Part shown: positions 26,931-35,575 of the stretch, in pieces
Layout: each line of letters opens with the position of its first letter
Numbering within the stretch: the first letter of the stretch is position 1
Assembly: GCF_947502895.1 (NCBI RefSeq)
Contig: NZ_CANNBM010000003.1
Location: 124,001-188,000, forward strand
DNA: 64,000 bases
Direction of reading: 5' to 3'
Source: an uncultured Sulfitobacter sp.
Lineage (GTDB): Bacteria > Pseudomonadota > Alphaproteobacteria > Rhodobacterales > Rhodobacteraceae
Position numbers and translations under genes: made by a program
The notes under the pieces: generated by a model
What the model was told of the DNA's origin: nothing
The model's input: the letters and a program-made list of their open reading frames with translations, nothing else
Databases searched by the model: none

Positions 26931-28901
26931 CTAGATCAACAGCGCATCATCGCTGAGCGCGGCAAGAGTAAAATCGACGACCACAAAGTTGGTATCCTGC
27001 GCGGCAAACACCAAATCATCGCCGCTGGCACCAAAGGCTGCACGCGCCGCTGAGACGTCCTCGAACCCGAAGGCCGTCAGGTCCAGCTTGTCCCACGTTT
27101 CCATATCCATCACGCGGGCCGTGCCGTCTGTGTTCGGCGCAAAGACAAACTCATCCGAGAATGCACCGCCGAGCAATCGGTCATTGCCGCCCCCGCCGAT
27201 CAAGACATCATCGGTGCCCTCTGCACGGATCCAGTCCTCGACCCCGTCTGCGTCAAAAAGTGTCGTCAAAGCGTTAACAAACTCATCCCGCGATGTACCG
27301 CCTGCCAACAGATCGCTGGCCACCTGCAGCGAGAACACCTGTTCGGATACGCCCATATTGCCCAGAATATAGCCCGCAAAGGCCGCGTCCGACATCTCGT
27401 CCATTTTCCCGAACTCGGCCGAGTTCAAAAAACGGGAGGCAAGGCTCGCGTTACTGAGGCCATCATTCGTTTCAATTTGCCATTGGGTAAAGCCGAACAT
27501 GTCAGGCGTGCGACCCAAGACCGCCGCGTACATATCATAGATAGGTCCAAGGTCATCCGGTGTCACATCGCGCAAGGAAAAATCAAGGGCATCACCACCG
27601 ACGACATTACGAAACTCTTGGCTGTTGATGAATGACACCGCAACATCAATTTCACTGCTGAATGGCCGACCGGTACTTTCGAGCCGTGAGATATACTCCT
27701 GTCTGTAAGTATTGGAAGTGGCGGGCGCCTCTCCGCGCATCGCCGTATACAGAAAATCAACAAACGCAGAGGGATCAACATCGTAGGCCAAGTCTATATC
27801 AAACTCAGCATTCTTGGCGTTGAATTCGACGCTTCGAAGAATAATGTCCACGATGGTAGCATAGCTCTGATTTTCCAGCGCCGCCGCAGTTTCGGGATCG
27901 GGCGCGCGGTCGAGCAGAAGCTGGTATGCGCGATAAATAAATTCGTCTTGCTCAAATGACACAAACCGGTCCAGCGTGTCATCGCCGATCAGGATGTCAT
28001 CGCCAGCCGAACCAATCAGCGTATCATTGCCTGCACTGCCACGCAGCAGTGCCGTTCCGTCGGTCTCTCGCGCTACAAGAACAAATTCATCAAGCGAGCT
28101 GCCGCGCGCTGTGGTCCCCGAGGAAAGTACGGCAAGCACCGGAAATCCGCCTGTATCTTGCTGGTCTATTTCAGTGCGAAACAGTTCGGTTGCAGACAAG
28201 GAATAGCTGAAACTCTCACGAAAGGTCAGCACATCAACAAAATAGTCACCTGGCGCATTCGCAAAAACGAACATCGAGTCGCCCCGCGTATTAACCAACA
28301 GCTCGTTTTCTTGCAGAAAGGCGCGTTCGCCCCCTTCGTCGTATAGCCGCAGCGAGGTATCGTTGATGTTGGATGTGTCTATATCAAAACGGTACAGCAC
28401 CCCAGCTTCCAACGAGACAGCAAACCAGTCGCGATCCGTCCCGTTCTCCCCTATTGGCTGGCCCAACCCCGTCACAGTCCCGCCAATCGAGACCATGCCC
28501 GTGGTTGACGGAACATTCGGAAAGTCATCTGCCACCAAGCTCGCGCGCAATTCATACGCGCCGATGCTTGATCCCGCATATGAAGACGCGTCGATGTAAT
28601 AGGTGCCATCAGCCGACGGGGCGAAACTGGTCAGCGAATTCGTATCTGCTCCTCCGTCATCGTCGCCCCGCCCGACCCGAGTGCCGCTTTCGTCAAAAAC
28701 TCCACGGATAAGCGTGTCGATAACAGGGTAACCACTCTCGGATTCATTAGCGCTCAACATTTCGATCGTGTAGGTCTGGCCCGCAATACCATCTATCGCA
28801 AAACGGTCTACGTCCCCTAAAGCTTCCAGAACGCCGGTGGCTGTGCCACCTACGGAAAGGCGCCCAGTGGTGTCATTTGTCTGTGGGAAGTCGTCTTCCA
28901 T
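26931..28901 (-). CDS. secreted RTX protein with PPC-like and DUF4214 domains
   Basis: 656 residues without a Sec signal. The N-terminal 230 residues look like two pre-peptidase C-terminal-like domains (GDVDRFAIDGIAGQTYTIEM; then TDRDWFAVSLEAGVLYRFDI). RTX calcium-binding nonapeptides appear at GSAGNDTLIGSAGDDILIGD near residue 295 and IGGGGNDRLLGG near 580. Two DUF4214 segments lie between them (YRAYQLLLDRAPDPETAAAL; YDMYAAVLGRTPDMFGFTQW). The uncleaved C-terminus with RTX repeats suggests type I secretion; no ABC exporter is adjacent. No catalytic motif was seen; adhesin or matrix protein is my guess. The 70-bp leader is unusually AT-rich. Confidence 0.75.
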   Translation of the reverse strand: MEDDFPQTNDTTGRLSVGGTATGVLEALGDVDRFAIDGIAGQTYTIEMLSANESESGYPVIDTLIRGVFDESGTRVGRGDDDGGADTNSLTSFAPSADGTYYIDASSYAGSSIGAYELRASLVADDFPNVPSTTGMVSIGGTVTGLGQPIGENGTDRDWFAVSLEAGVLYRFDIDTSNINDTSLRLYDEGGERAFLQENELLVNTRGDSMFVFANAPGDYFVDVLTFRESFSYSLSATELFRTEIDQQDTGGFPVLAVLSSGTTARGSSLDEFVLVARETDGTALLRGSAGNDTLIGSAGDDILIGDDTLDRFVSFEQDEFIYRAYQLLLDRAPDPETAAALENQSYATIVDIILRSVEFNAKNAEFDIDLAYDVDPSAFVDFLYTAMRGEAPATSNTYRQEYISRLESTGRPFSSEIDVAVSFINSQEFRNVVGGDALDFSLRDVTPDDLGPIYDMYAAVLGRTPDMFGFTQWQIETNDGLSNASLASRFLNSAEFGKMDEMSDAAFAGYILGNMGVSEQVFSLQVASDLLAGGTSRDEFVNALTTLFDADGVEDWIRAEGTDDVLIGGGGNDRLLGGAFSDEFVFAPNTDGTARVMDMETWDKLDLTAFGFEDVSAARAAFGASGDDLVFAAQDTNFVVVDFTLAALSDDALLI

Positions 28902-28972
28902 GCTAATAACCTTTTTTCTAAAATTTATTTGGTCATGCTGTAAAAAAAGCCAACTCGTTTAACGACAGTACA

Positions 28973-29557
28973 TCACGCCTGCAATTCGGCGTCCCAATAT
29001 AAAAAGTCCATCCAGCTTTCGTGCAGATGGTTGGGCGGGAATTTACGGCCCATATTGCGCAGCTCTTCCGCTTCGGGCTGACGCGGTGGTTTGCGCAGGG
29101 TGTATCCCGTCTGATGCAGTGCCTTGGAGCCTTTACGCAGGTTGCACGGGCTGCACGCAGCCACCACGTTTTGCCAGCTGGTCACGCCCCCTGCGGCACG
29201 CGGCACCACATGGTCAAACGTCAGCTCGCCCTTGCTGCCGCAATACTGGCAGCGGAATTCGTCGCGCAGAAATAAATTAAAGCGCGTGAAGGCCACGCGC
29301 TTTTGAGGTTTGACATAATCTTTGAGAACCACAACCGAGGGAATGCGCAAAGTGGTGGTGGGACTGTGCACGCACTCCTCGTATTCGGCCACAATATCGA
29401 CCCTGTCGAGGTATTTGGCCTTCACCGCATCCTGCCAAGACCATAGCGACAGCGGATAATAACTTAGCGGCCGATAATCCGCATTAAGCACCAGCGCGGG
29501 CCTGTGTTTCAGCCCTGCTGGACTTCGTATAAACTCGGTTCTGAAATCGCCGTCCAT
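28973..29557 (-). CDS. HNH endonuclease family protein
   Basis: 194 residues. A central HNH motif is clear: CQYCGSKGELTFDHVVPRA, then W-x-N-V, then ACSPCNLRKGSK, with two CxxC zinc pairs. The N-terminal part (LVLNADYRPLSYYPLSLWSW) is typical of the common chromosomal HNH proteins in proteobacteria, which are not part of a visible restriction system. No methyltransferase is nearby, so a housekeeping role is more likely than restriction. The start is the ATG at 29557. Confidence 0.88.
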   Translation of the reverse strand: MDGDFRTEFIRSPAGLKHRPALVLNADYRPLSYYPLSLWSWQDAVKAKYLDRVDIVAEYEECVHSPTTTLRIPSVVVLKDYVKPQKRVAFTRFNLFLRDEFRCQYCGSKGELTFDHVVPRAAGGVTSWQNVVAACSPCNLRKGSKALHQTGYTLRKPPRQPEAEELRNMGRKFPPNHLHESWMDFLYWDAELQA

Positions 29558-29688
29558 CTGCACGCCACCCGTCTTCCGTTTGACATGACTATATCTCGTG
29601 GTTTCAAGCTGGCAAGCCTTTGAAGGGCACAAGATGTCGCAGCCTGAAGGACAGGATTTTTAGGCAGACAGAGTACCCGACATGTGCC

Positions 29689-30354
29689 TCAGAGGCTCAG
29701 CTTGTCGCGCATAAACGCCAATGCCACCGAGAGCCCGTCAGGCGCGATACCGTGCGCTGTGCCCTTCATGATATGAGCGAACACATCCGTCCAGCCCGCC
29801 TCTTGCAGGGCTTCAGCTGCCTCTGGCAGTGACTGGGGCGGCACAACATCGTCCTGATCGCCGTGGATCAACAGGATCGGCGGGCGCGATACGGCCTCGT
29901 CTGCAAGGCTCTCTGGTGCAAGCAAACGACCCGAGAATGCGACAACCCCTGCAACTTCGTCCTCGCGGCGCGCAGCCACATGCAGTGCCATCATCGTACC
30001 TTGGGAAAAGCCGAACAGGACGACCTGCTCGGGCAGGACATCCTCATCCACCATGAGCGCATCAAGATAGGCGTTCAGATCTTCGACCGCTTGGGCCATG
30101 CCCCGCGCGCTTTCTTCCTCGCTTGAATTATCAATCCACGGGATCGGGAACCACTGATAGCCGTTTGGCATGCCTGCAACGCTTTCGGGGGCATCGGGGG
30201 CCACAAACAGCGTATCGGGCAAATGCTCTCCCAGTGGGTCGGCAAGGCCCAGCAGATCGGCCCCGTTTGCGCCGTATCCGTGCAAAAACACCACGACCGA
30301 GCGGGTCTCGCCCGATACTGGCGCGCGGCGTTCCGAAGTGAGGACTCGTGTCAT
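29689..30354 (-). CDS. phospholipase/carboxylesterase family hydrolase
   Basis: 221 residues of the alpha/beta-hydrolase_2 family. The nucleophile elbow is LFGFSQGTMMALH, the acid is in LLIHGDQDDVVPPQ, and the His is in GTAHGIAPDG. The oxyanion region is VVFLHGYGANGADLLGLA. Family members hydrolyse short carboxylic esters or lysophospholipids. The ATG at 30354 overlaps the end of the AlkA-type gene by 4 bases (ATGA), indicating an operon with it and cobK. Confidence 0.88.
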   Translation of the reverse strand: MTRVLTSERRAPVSGETRSVVVFLHGYGANGADLLGLADPLGEHLPDTLFVAPDAPESVAGMPNGYQWFPIPWIDNSSEEESARGMAQAVEDLNAYLDALMVDEDVLPEQVVLFGFSQGTMMALHVAARREDEVAGVVAFSGRLLAPESLADEAVSRPPILLIHGDQDDVVPPQSLPEAAEALQEAGWTDVFAHIMKGTAHGIAPDGLSVALAFMRDKLSL

Positions 30355-30977
30355 GTTATTCCTTCCCGTTCTTTTATCACACGGTAGTAGGTGAACAGCA
30401 GACGCGCTGCAACCGCCCGCCAAGGCGACCAGTCGCGCGCGCGCGCCTCCAGTTCTTTTGGCGTCGGGCGGTCCGGCAAATTCCACAGCACGCGCACAGC
30501 CTCCTGCAGGGCCAGATCACCGGGGGCAAACAGATCCGGCCGGCCCAGATTGAACATCGCATAAACCTGCGCCGTCCAGACCCCGATGCCCGAAACAGCC
30601 GTAAGGGTCGCGATAACGTCGGCGTCGCTGGCGGCACGCAACGCAACAAAATCAATATCTGCCTCGGCCAAAGCACGGGCGTATTTCAGCTTGGGACGGC
30701 TTAGCCCCACTGATCGCAGTTCATCATCGCTGGCCGATACAATCGCTTGTGGTGTAATAAGGCCCGCCGCTGCCACCCTGCCCCAGATTGCGCGCGCTGA
30801 CGCGACCGAGACTTGCTGACTGACGATCTTGTTGAACAGCGCCGCAAACCCGTCAGGGGCAAGGCGCAACGGCAGTGGCCCTGTTTGCGCCAGCGCCGCA
30901 GCAAAGCGCGGCTCGCGTGCGGCAAGCCACGCGGCCCCTTCCGCCACATCCGCATCACAGGTTATTTGGCGCGTCAC
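30351..30977 (-). CDS. DNA-3-methyladenine glycosylase II family (AlkA-like)
   Basis: 208 residues. The helix-hairpin-helix is LTAVSGIGVWTAQVYAMF and the catalytic Asp is in LFAPGDLALQEAV, matching HhH-GPD glycosylases. It lacks the extra N-terminal domain of E. coli AlkA, as many short bacterial versions do. It removes alkylated bases from DNA, leaving abasic sites for enzymes such as xthA. The start is GTG at 30977, overlapping the cobK stop by GTGA. Confidence 0.85.
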   Translation of the reverse strand: MTRQITCDADVAEGAAWLAAREPRFAAALAQTGPLPLRLAPDGFAALFNKIVSQQVSVASARAIWGRVAAAGLITPQAIVSASDDELRSVGLSRPKLKYARALAEADIDFVALRAASDADVIATLTAVSGIGVWTAQVYAMFNLGRPDLFAPGDLALQEAVRVLWNLPDRPTPKELEARARDWSPWRAVAARLLFTYYRVIKEREGIT

Positions 30978-31717
30978 AGTCTACCCAGCCAAGCAATCGC
31001 CTCTTCCGCGCTGCTGACCACAGGAAGCTGTGCAGGCAAAGGAGGCCTGTCCACCAATATAATCCTGAGATCAAGGTCAAGAGCGGCCTCTACCTTTGAC
31101 CAACTCGCAGCTCCACCGAGGTTGCGACACACCAGCGTGTCAATGCCGTGCTCCCGAAACATGGCTTTCTCCTGATCTGCCGTGAACGGCGGATCGTCAA
31201 AGGACAGCCGTACAAAGGGGTATGGCGCCGCACGCTCGTGTTTTCGGGTTTGCCGCAGCATCAATACCTCTCCTGCGAAGGTCGAAAAATCTTGCAAGCT
31301 ATCCCACCCTGTCGCGGCAAATACCCTTGCGCCTGCCCCGATCATCGCATTTGCGCTGGATACATCCAGCGCATGATCGCAGGCGCTGCTGGGCGGCAGT
31401 TGCCATGCCAGTCGCTCTATCCGCAGATAAGAAAGGCCCGTATTTTGCGCAGTGGCAAAAGCGCGAAGGGTTGTGTTGCGGTCAAAGACATGGGCGGCAT
31501 CAACGATCACACGCGCCCCTGACCGCATTATCTCTGCTTGCATCTGTGTCGCACTGTCAAACCTGCGCAGCCGGGGAATTTGGGGCATGGGAGCTGCCCC
31601 GCGGGGCGCTTCCGATAGCCAAGCGTCATATTTAGCGCCCCGATCGCTGAGGTGTTGCGCAACAACGCGCGCCTCGCAACTGCCTGCCAGCAAAAGGATA
31701 TGGGGATTTGCTATCAC
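30974..31717 (-). CDS. cobK: precorrin-6A reductase
   Basis: 247 residues. The N-terminus reads VIANPHILLLAGSCEARVVA, matching the CobK/CbiJ opening; later parts are ARVIVDAAHVFD, YLRIERLAW, and the C-terminal half with LVCRNLGGAASWSKVEAA. CobK reduces precorrin-6A in aerobic cobalamin synthesis. The start is GTG at 31717, giving the usual length; upstream ATGs would add 100 unrelated residues. It is separated here from other cob genes and heads a unit with the glycosylase and esterase. nrdJ in this window depends on the cobalamin product. Confidence 0.88.
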   Translation of the reverse strand: MIANPHILLLAGSCEARVVAQHLSDRGAKYDAWLSEAPRGAAPMPQIPRLRRFDSATQMQAEIMRSGARVIVDAAHVFDRNTTLRAFATAQNTGLSYLRIERLAWQLPPSSACDHALDVSSANAMIGAGARVFAATGWDSLQDFSTFAGEVLMLRQTRKHERAAPYPFVRLSFDDPPFTADQEKAMFREHGIDTLVCRNLGGAASWSKVEAALDLDLRIILVDRPPLPAQLPVVSSAEEAIAWLGRL

Positions 31718-31829
31718 GCCAACAGTACTACCCCCGCCAGCGTACAGTACAAGCCCCTTCACAGGGTGACAGGGGTTGCCGAACATCCGTTCGAAGAGTA
31801 GCCCTAGAGCCAGACAAAGGGACCTGACG

Positions 31830-33104
31830 ATGATTGACGACACCCGCGCAAAGCGCAACGTAGCCGTTCTGGTTGCAGCACAGGCCATTCTGGGCGCACA
31901 AATGCCCATGATTTTTCTGGTAGGTGGTTTGGCAGGCCAGTCGCTGGCCACTAACATCTGCTTTGCGACACTGCCCATTTCAATGATCGTCCTCGGTTCG
32001 ATGCTGTCTGCCACACCTGTTTCGGCGATCATGCAGCGATATGGCCGCCGTGCGGGGTTCTTCCTCGGGGCGGCTGGCGGAGCAACGGGCGCGCTTGTTG
32101 CGGCCTACGGGTTGTTTTCCGCGTCCTTCCCGATCTTTCTTGCGGGCTCGTTTCTGACGGGTATCTACATGTCTGCTCAGGGGTTCTACCGCTTTGCCGC
32201 TGCTGACACCGCATCGGATGAATACCGTGCAAAGGCGATTTCATACGTTATGGCGGGTGGTCTGGCCTCGGCCATCATCGGGCCACAGCTGGCATCGGCC
32301 ACGTCCCTCAGCCTGACGGCAGTGCCTTTTGTCGGCACCTATGTGGCTGTGGCGATCCTGAACATCGCAGGCTCTCTATTATTTTTCTTTATCGACATTC
32401 CGACACCGCCCAAGCCCGACATTGACGCACCGCATGGCCGTACAAGGCTGGAGCTTTTGCGCACACCGCGCATCGCCGTGGCTGTGATCTGTGCGATGGT
32501 ATCATACGCATTGATGAACCTCGTGATGACCTCAACACCTCTCGCTGTTGTTGGCTGCGGGATCGCAGGCGACACGTCCGTGCCACCATTTCTCGCCGAT
32601 ATGTTCTCGGGTGACGAGACATCGACGATGTTCAAGGTCATCGCAGGCTTTGTGGTGACTGGTCATGTGCTGGCGATGTTCGCCCCCTCTTTCTTTACCG
32701 GTCACCTGATCAATCGATTTGGTGTCGAAAAGATAATCGGCACAGGCTTGGTCATTCTTGCTGCGGCAGGCATCGTGGCGCTGCAAGGTGTCGAGCTGAG
32801 TAATTTCTTTATCGCACTGATCCTGCTCGGCATCGGCTGGAACTTTGGCTTTATCGGGGCCACATCCATGCTGGCTGGCGCACATTCGCCGCATGAGCGC
32901 GGGCGGATGCAGGGGCTGAACGATTTGCTGGTGTTTGGCGGCGTGACAGTCGCCTCGCTTGCCTCTGGTGGGTTGATGAACTGTTCTGGCGGGTCGGCAC
33001 AGGCGGGTTGGGCGGCTGTAAACTATGCCATGATCCCGTTCCTGATCCTTGCGGGCGGCGCACTGATCTGGTTGATGCTGCGCGATCGCCGCGTCGCGGC
33101 CTGA
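31830..33104 (+). CDS. MFS transporter
   Basis: 424 residues with about twelve hydrophobic segments. The loop between helices 2 and 3 reads MQRYGRRAGFFLG, similar to the MFS GxxxDRxGRR motif, and RFGVEKIIGTGLV fits the second-half counterpart. SPHERGRMQGLNDLLVFGG is a typical cytoplasmic loop. The ATG at 31830 has AAAGGG upstream. The substrate cannot be predicted. It diverges from cobK over 112 bp. Confidence 0.88.
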   Translation: MIDDTRAKRNVAVLVAAQAILGAQMPMIFLVGGLAGQSLATNICFATLPISMIVLGSMLSATPVSAIMQRYGRRAGFFLGAAGGATGALVAAYGLFSASFPIFLAGSFLTGIYMSAQGFYRFAAADTASDEYRAKAISYVMAGGLASAIIGPQLASATSLSLTAVPFVGTYVAVAILNIAGSLLFFFIDIPTPPKPDIDAPHGRTRLELLRTPRIAVAVICAMVSYALMNLVMTSTPLAVVGCGIAGDTSVPPFLADMFSGDETSTMFKVIAGFVVTGHVLAMFAPSFFTGHLINRFGVEKIIGTGLVILAAAGIVALQGVELSNFFIALILLGIGWNFGFIGATSMLAGAHSPHERGRMQGLNDLLVFGGVTVASLASGGLMNCSGGSAQAGWAAVNYAMIPFLILAGGALIWLMLRDRRVAA

Positions 33105-33118
33105 GCCTGAACGCCCTC

Positions 33119-33883
33119 TTACCACCGACCCAGTGCAGCACGAAGCGTAAAGCCGACGCCGGTGTCAGGCAATGCGCCATCAACAACAGACTGCGGATGT
33201 GCTTTGGCTGCGACCAAAGCGGGTTCTGCCGCAGTGGCAAGCAGCAATGCTGGCGCACAAAGACGTCCGATCTTGTCACGTGCCTTGCGCGCTTGTCCGA
33301 GTGCGACCAAGCCACCGTCCGCCAGATCGGCAACACCTCCGGGCGTGCCGTCCAACAGGGGTACGCGACCCGCCTCTTCCAGCGCAGGGATCGCACGCAA
33401 CCAAGCCCCAATGCCCGCAGCATATGCTGCTTGGCGGACCGGCGCTTCCTGTGCTTTGCCCAATAGCGAGGCTGCGACCCACATCAGACTGCCCGCAGTC
33501 TGGTCAATATAGCGTGTCAGGTCGTCACCGTCTTCAAACGGGTCACGGTAGATATCCCATCGACGTGCGGCGACCAGCGTATCCAGCATCCGCGCCTGAT
33601 CGGGAGAGATAATTGCGGACAAGGGCGTTGCGACCTCATGGCGGCGCACGGTAGCGCCAGTTGCAATTTCTTCCAGAACGTCGCGCCACCACTGCAACCG
33701 CATCTCGGCGATCATCGCCTCCTGAGTGACCCAAGGTGCGCGGCTGACTTCCACGTTAAAAGCATAAAGCGCAAAGAGCTTCGCCCGCTGCGCGAGCGGC
33801 GCCAGCATAGCGGTGCGAAAACGAAGCGGGTCGCCCCGCTCTACAATGGCCGCACAGGCGTTGATGTCTTCATTCCAGTTCAC
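33119..33883 (-). CDS. squalene/phytoene-synthase fold protein, NDUFAF6-like
   Basis: 254 residues. The fold is that of the squalene/phytoene synthase family, but the first Asp-rich motif is replaced by LFALYAFNVEVSRAPW and the second is absent (GIGAWLRAIPALEEAGRVPL). The block AFNVE, about 15 residues, then MRLQWWRDVLEEI closely resembles mitochondrial complex I assembly factor NDUFAF6. I infer a non-prenyl-synthase role, perhaps in complex I assembly. The start is GTG at 33883, with GTGA overlapping the methyltransferase stop. Confidence 0.78.
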   Translation of the reverse strand: MNWNEDINACAAIVERGDPLRFRTAMLAPLAQRAKLFALYAFNVEVSRAPWVTQEAMIAEMRLQWWRDVLEEIATGATVRRHEVATPLSAIISPDQARMLDTLVAARRWDIYRDPFEDGDDLTRYIDQTAGSLMWVAASLLGKAQEAPVRQAAYAAGIGAWLRAIPALEEAGRVPLLDGTPGGVADLADGGLVALGQARKARDKIGRLCAPALLLATAAEPALVAAKAHPQSVVDGALPDTGVGFTLRAALGRW

Positions 33884-34608
33884 GCTGGCCGTACCACGCT
33901 CAACAAATAGCCAAACTCGTTCTTGTGCGCGCGCCAGCACGCGATCTCTTCTTCGGCCTCATCCAATACGTCAGCCAGCGGGCCAACCGCATCTTTTCGC
34001 AGTGCTTTTGCGCGTGCTTCAAGCGGTGTGAAATACGCCTCCCAAGCGGCATCAGACAAACGCCGCTGCCCCAGCACCTCATAACCGGCATCTGTAATTT
34101 GTGCTGTAATACCAGCGGTATTTGTCATGCTAGGGTACTCGCGCGCCCATAATTCGGCTGCACGCGGCGACGGGGTGTCAGTGAACCAGCATGCCTCGGA
34201 GAACACAACCGCACCCTGCGGCAGCAGTGATTTGCGCCAAGCTGTCAGCGCCGCAGTGACACCCATGAAATAGACAGCACCCGCACACCAGATCAGATCA
34301 TAGGGGTTCGCAATCGCTTTCATATCCGCACGCAGAACCGTTACACGGCCGTCATGACCCCACGTTTGCCGTGCGGCCTGAACAAAATGCGCAGTGGTAT
34401 CAAACGCGGTGATATGGCCGTTCGGCGCGGCCTCAAGCAAGGCCGCAATATCACCACCAGGGCCACAGGCCACATCGGCAACATGCGCACGGTCTGGCAA
34501 TTCCAGCAGGGACACCGCCCAAGCGACATCAGCCGCTTCACCCGGTCCTTCGCGCGGCAAATCGCGGTGCAGCGCAAAAAACGCCTCCATTTTGGGATCA
34601 AAACTCAT
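33880..34608 (-). CDS. class I SAM-dependent methyltransferase
   Basis: 242 residues. SAM-binding motif I is HVADVACGPGGDIAALLEAA near residue 42-61, motif II is GHITAFDTTAHFVQAAR, and the post-motif stretch is PYDLIWCAGAVYFMG. It is a small-molecule type methyltransferase by size; I cannot name the acceptor. It starts inside the end of the alpha/beta-hydrolase gene (11-bp overlap) and is GTGA-coupled to the NDUFAF6-like gene downstream. Confidence 0.8.
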   Translation of the reverse strand: MSFDPKMEAFFALHRDLPREGPGEAADVAWAVSLLELPDRAHVADVACGPGGDIAALLEAAPNGHITAFDTTAHFVQAARQTWGHDGRVTVLRADMKAIANPYDLIWCAGAVYFMGVTAALTAWRKSLLPQGAVVFSEACWFTDTPSPRAAELWAREYPSMTNTAGITAQITDAGYEVLGQRRLSDAAWEAYFTPLEARAKALRKDAVGPLADVLDEAEEEIACWRAHKNEFGYLLSVVRPA

Positions 34609-35575
34609 TCAGAAACCCTTCAATTATCGCCTTGGTGCGCGGATCGTCGACGATGTCCAGATGGGTCGCGCCCGTCATCAGCTCATAACGGCCTTTGTCT
34701 GTCACAGCGGCCATCGTGGGGGCATATTGCTCGGCATAAAATGCCTCATCTGTTTTGCCAGCAAGCAACACAAACGGCGGCAAAGCGGCAATATCATCCA
34801 GATAGGCGCTACGCGGCGCGTAGGATTCGTTCAGACGGTAGGAATAGCTGGTTGTTGCGGTGTGACCCAATGGGCCTTCCAGCACGACCTTTGGCATGTT
34901 CAGTTGAATAATCGGGAGGTGGTTCAGCGCCGTGATGCGGAACGTATTGAGGATACTCAGCCCGATGATCCTGCGCATCAGGACCTGAGTCCAACCGCCC
35001 GAATCCTGCCGCGTAGTAGGCGCGTTATGCTTTAGGAATGGTGCAAGCAGAACCGCCCCGTCGATCATCTCTGCATGTTGACCACCCGCAAAGCGCACAA
35101 CCAGCCCGCCACCCGAGCTGTGGCCTGCCATGACCACCTTCTGGTCCGGCTTTGCAACAGCAGTGATCAGATCTGCCAGATCATCCTCCAACTGGCCGAT
35201 ATAATCGACATCGCCCCGCCTTCCGGGTGCCGTTCCGTGCCCTCGCAGATCGGGAACAATGATATCAGCCTTCCCCTGCAACGCTTTGCCGAGATTATCA
35301 AATTGCAGACCATGCCAGCCAGAGCCATGCACAAGTACGAGCAACGGCACATCATCCGCACCGCCATAGGTGCGCACCTGAAGCGCGTATCCATCGCGCA
35401 TAGGGACGCTCTGCAAGGGTGCAGGAGCGTCGCCCACGCTTTCGAGCTGTCGGGTGAAATCCAGCCCGCCCTCACCCGCCATTTTGCGCGGCGACTGGCT
35501 GAACACCAGTGCAACTGCGACCAGCAGGGTAATGACGACAGAAATCACCACGCGTTTAAGTATCGTTAGGATCAT
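34598..35575 (-). CDS. membrane-anchored alpha/beta hydrolase
   Basis: 325 residues. An N-terminal membrane segment (VVISVVITLLVAVALVF, residues 9-25) anchors the protein, with the hydrolase domain probably periplasmic. The oxyanion region is LLVLVHGSGWHG, the nucleophile is in VVMAGHSSGGGLVVRF, the acid in LLAGKTDEAFYAEQ and the His in MTGATHLDIVDD. A serine esterase or lipase is likely. Its ATG overlaps the cimA stop by 4 bases, so cimA, this gene, the methyltransferase and the NDUFAF6-like gene form one unit. Confidence 0.85.
   Translation of the reverse strand: MILTILKRVVISVVITLLVAVALVFSQSPRKMAGEGGLDFTRQLESVGDAPAPLQSVPMRDGYALQVRTYGGADDVPLLVLVHGSGWHGLQFDNLGKALQGKADIIVPDLRGHGTAPGRRGDVDYIGQLEDDLADLITAVAKPDQKVVMAGHSSGGGLVVRFAGGQHAEMIDGAVLLAPFLKHNAPTTRQDSGGWTQVLMRRIIGLSILNTFRITALNHLPIIQLNMPKVVLEGPLGHTATTSYSYRLNESYAPRSAYLDDIAALPPFVLLAGKTDEAFYAEQYAPTMAAVTDKGRYELMTGATHLDIVDDPRTKAIIEGFLNEF

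Noticed and set aside
28973..29557. HNH protein as part of a restriction or defence system
   Set aside because: No methyltransferase, helicase or other defence genes nearby; the N-terminal type is a common chromosomal HNH protein.
31718..32032. Longer start for cobK
   Set aside because: The extra 105 residues lie opposite the MFS start, lack similarity and include several chance ATGs; GTG at 31717 gives the family length.
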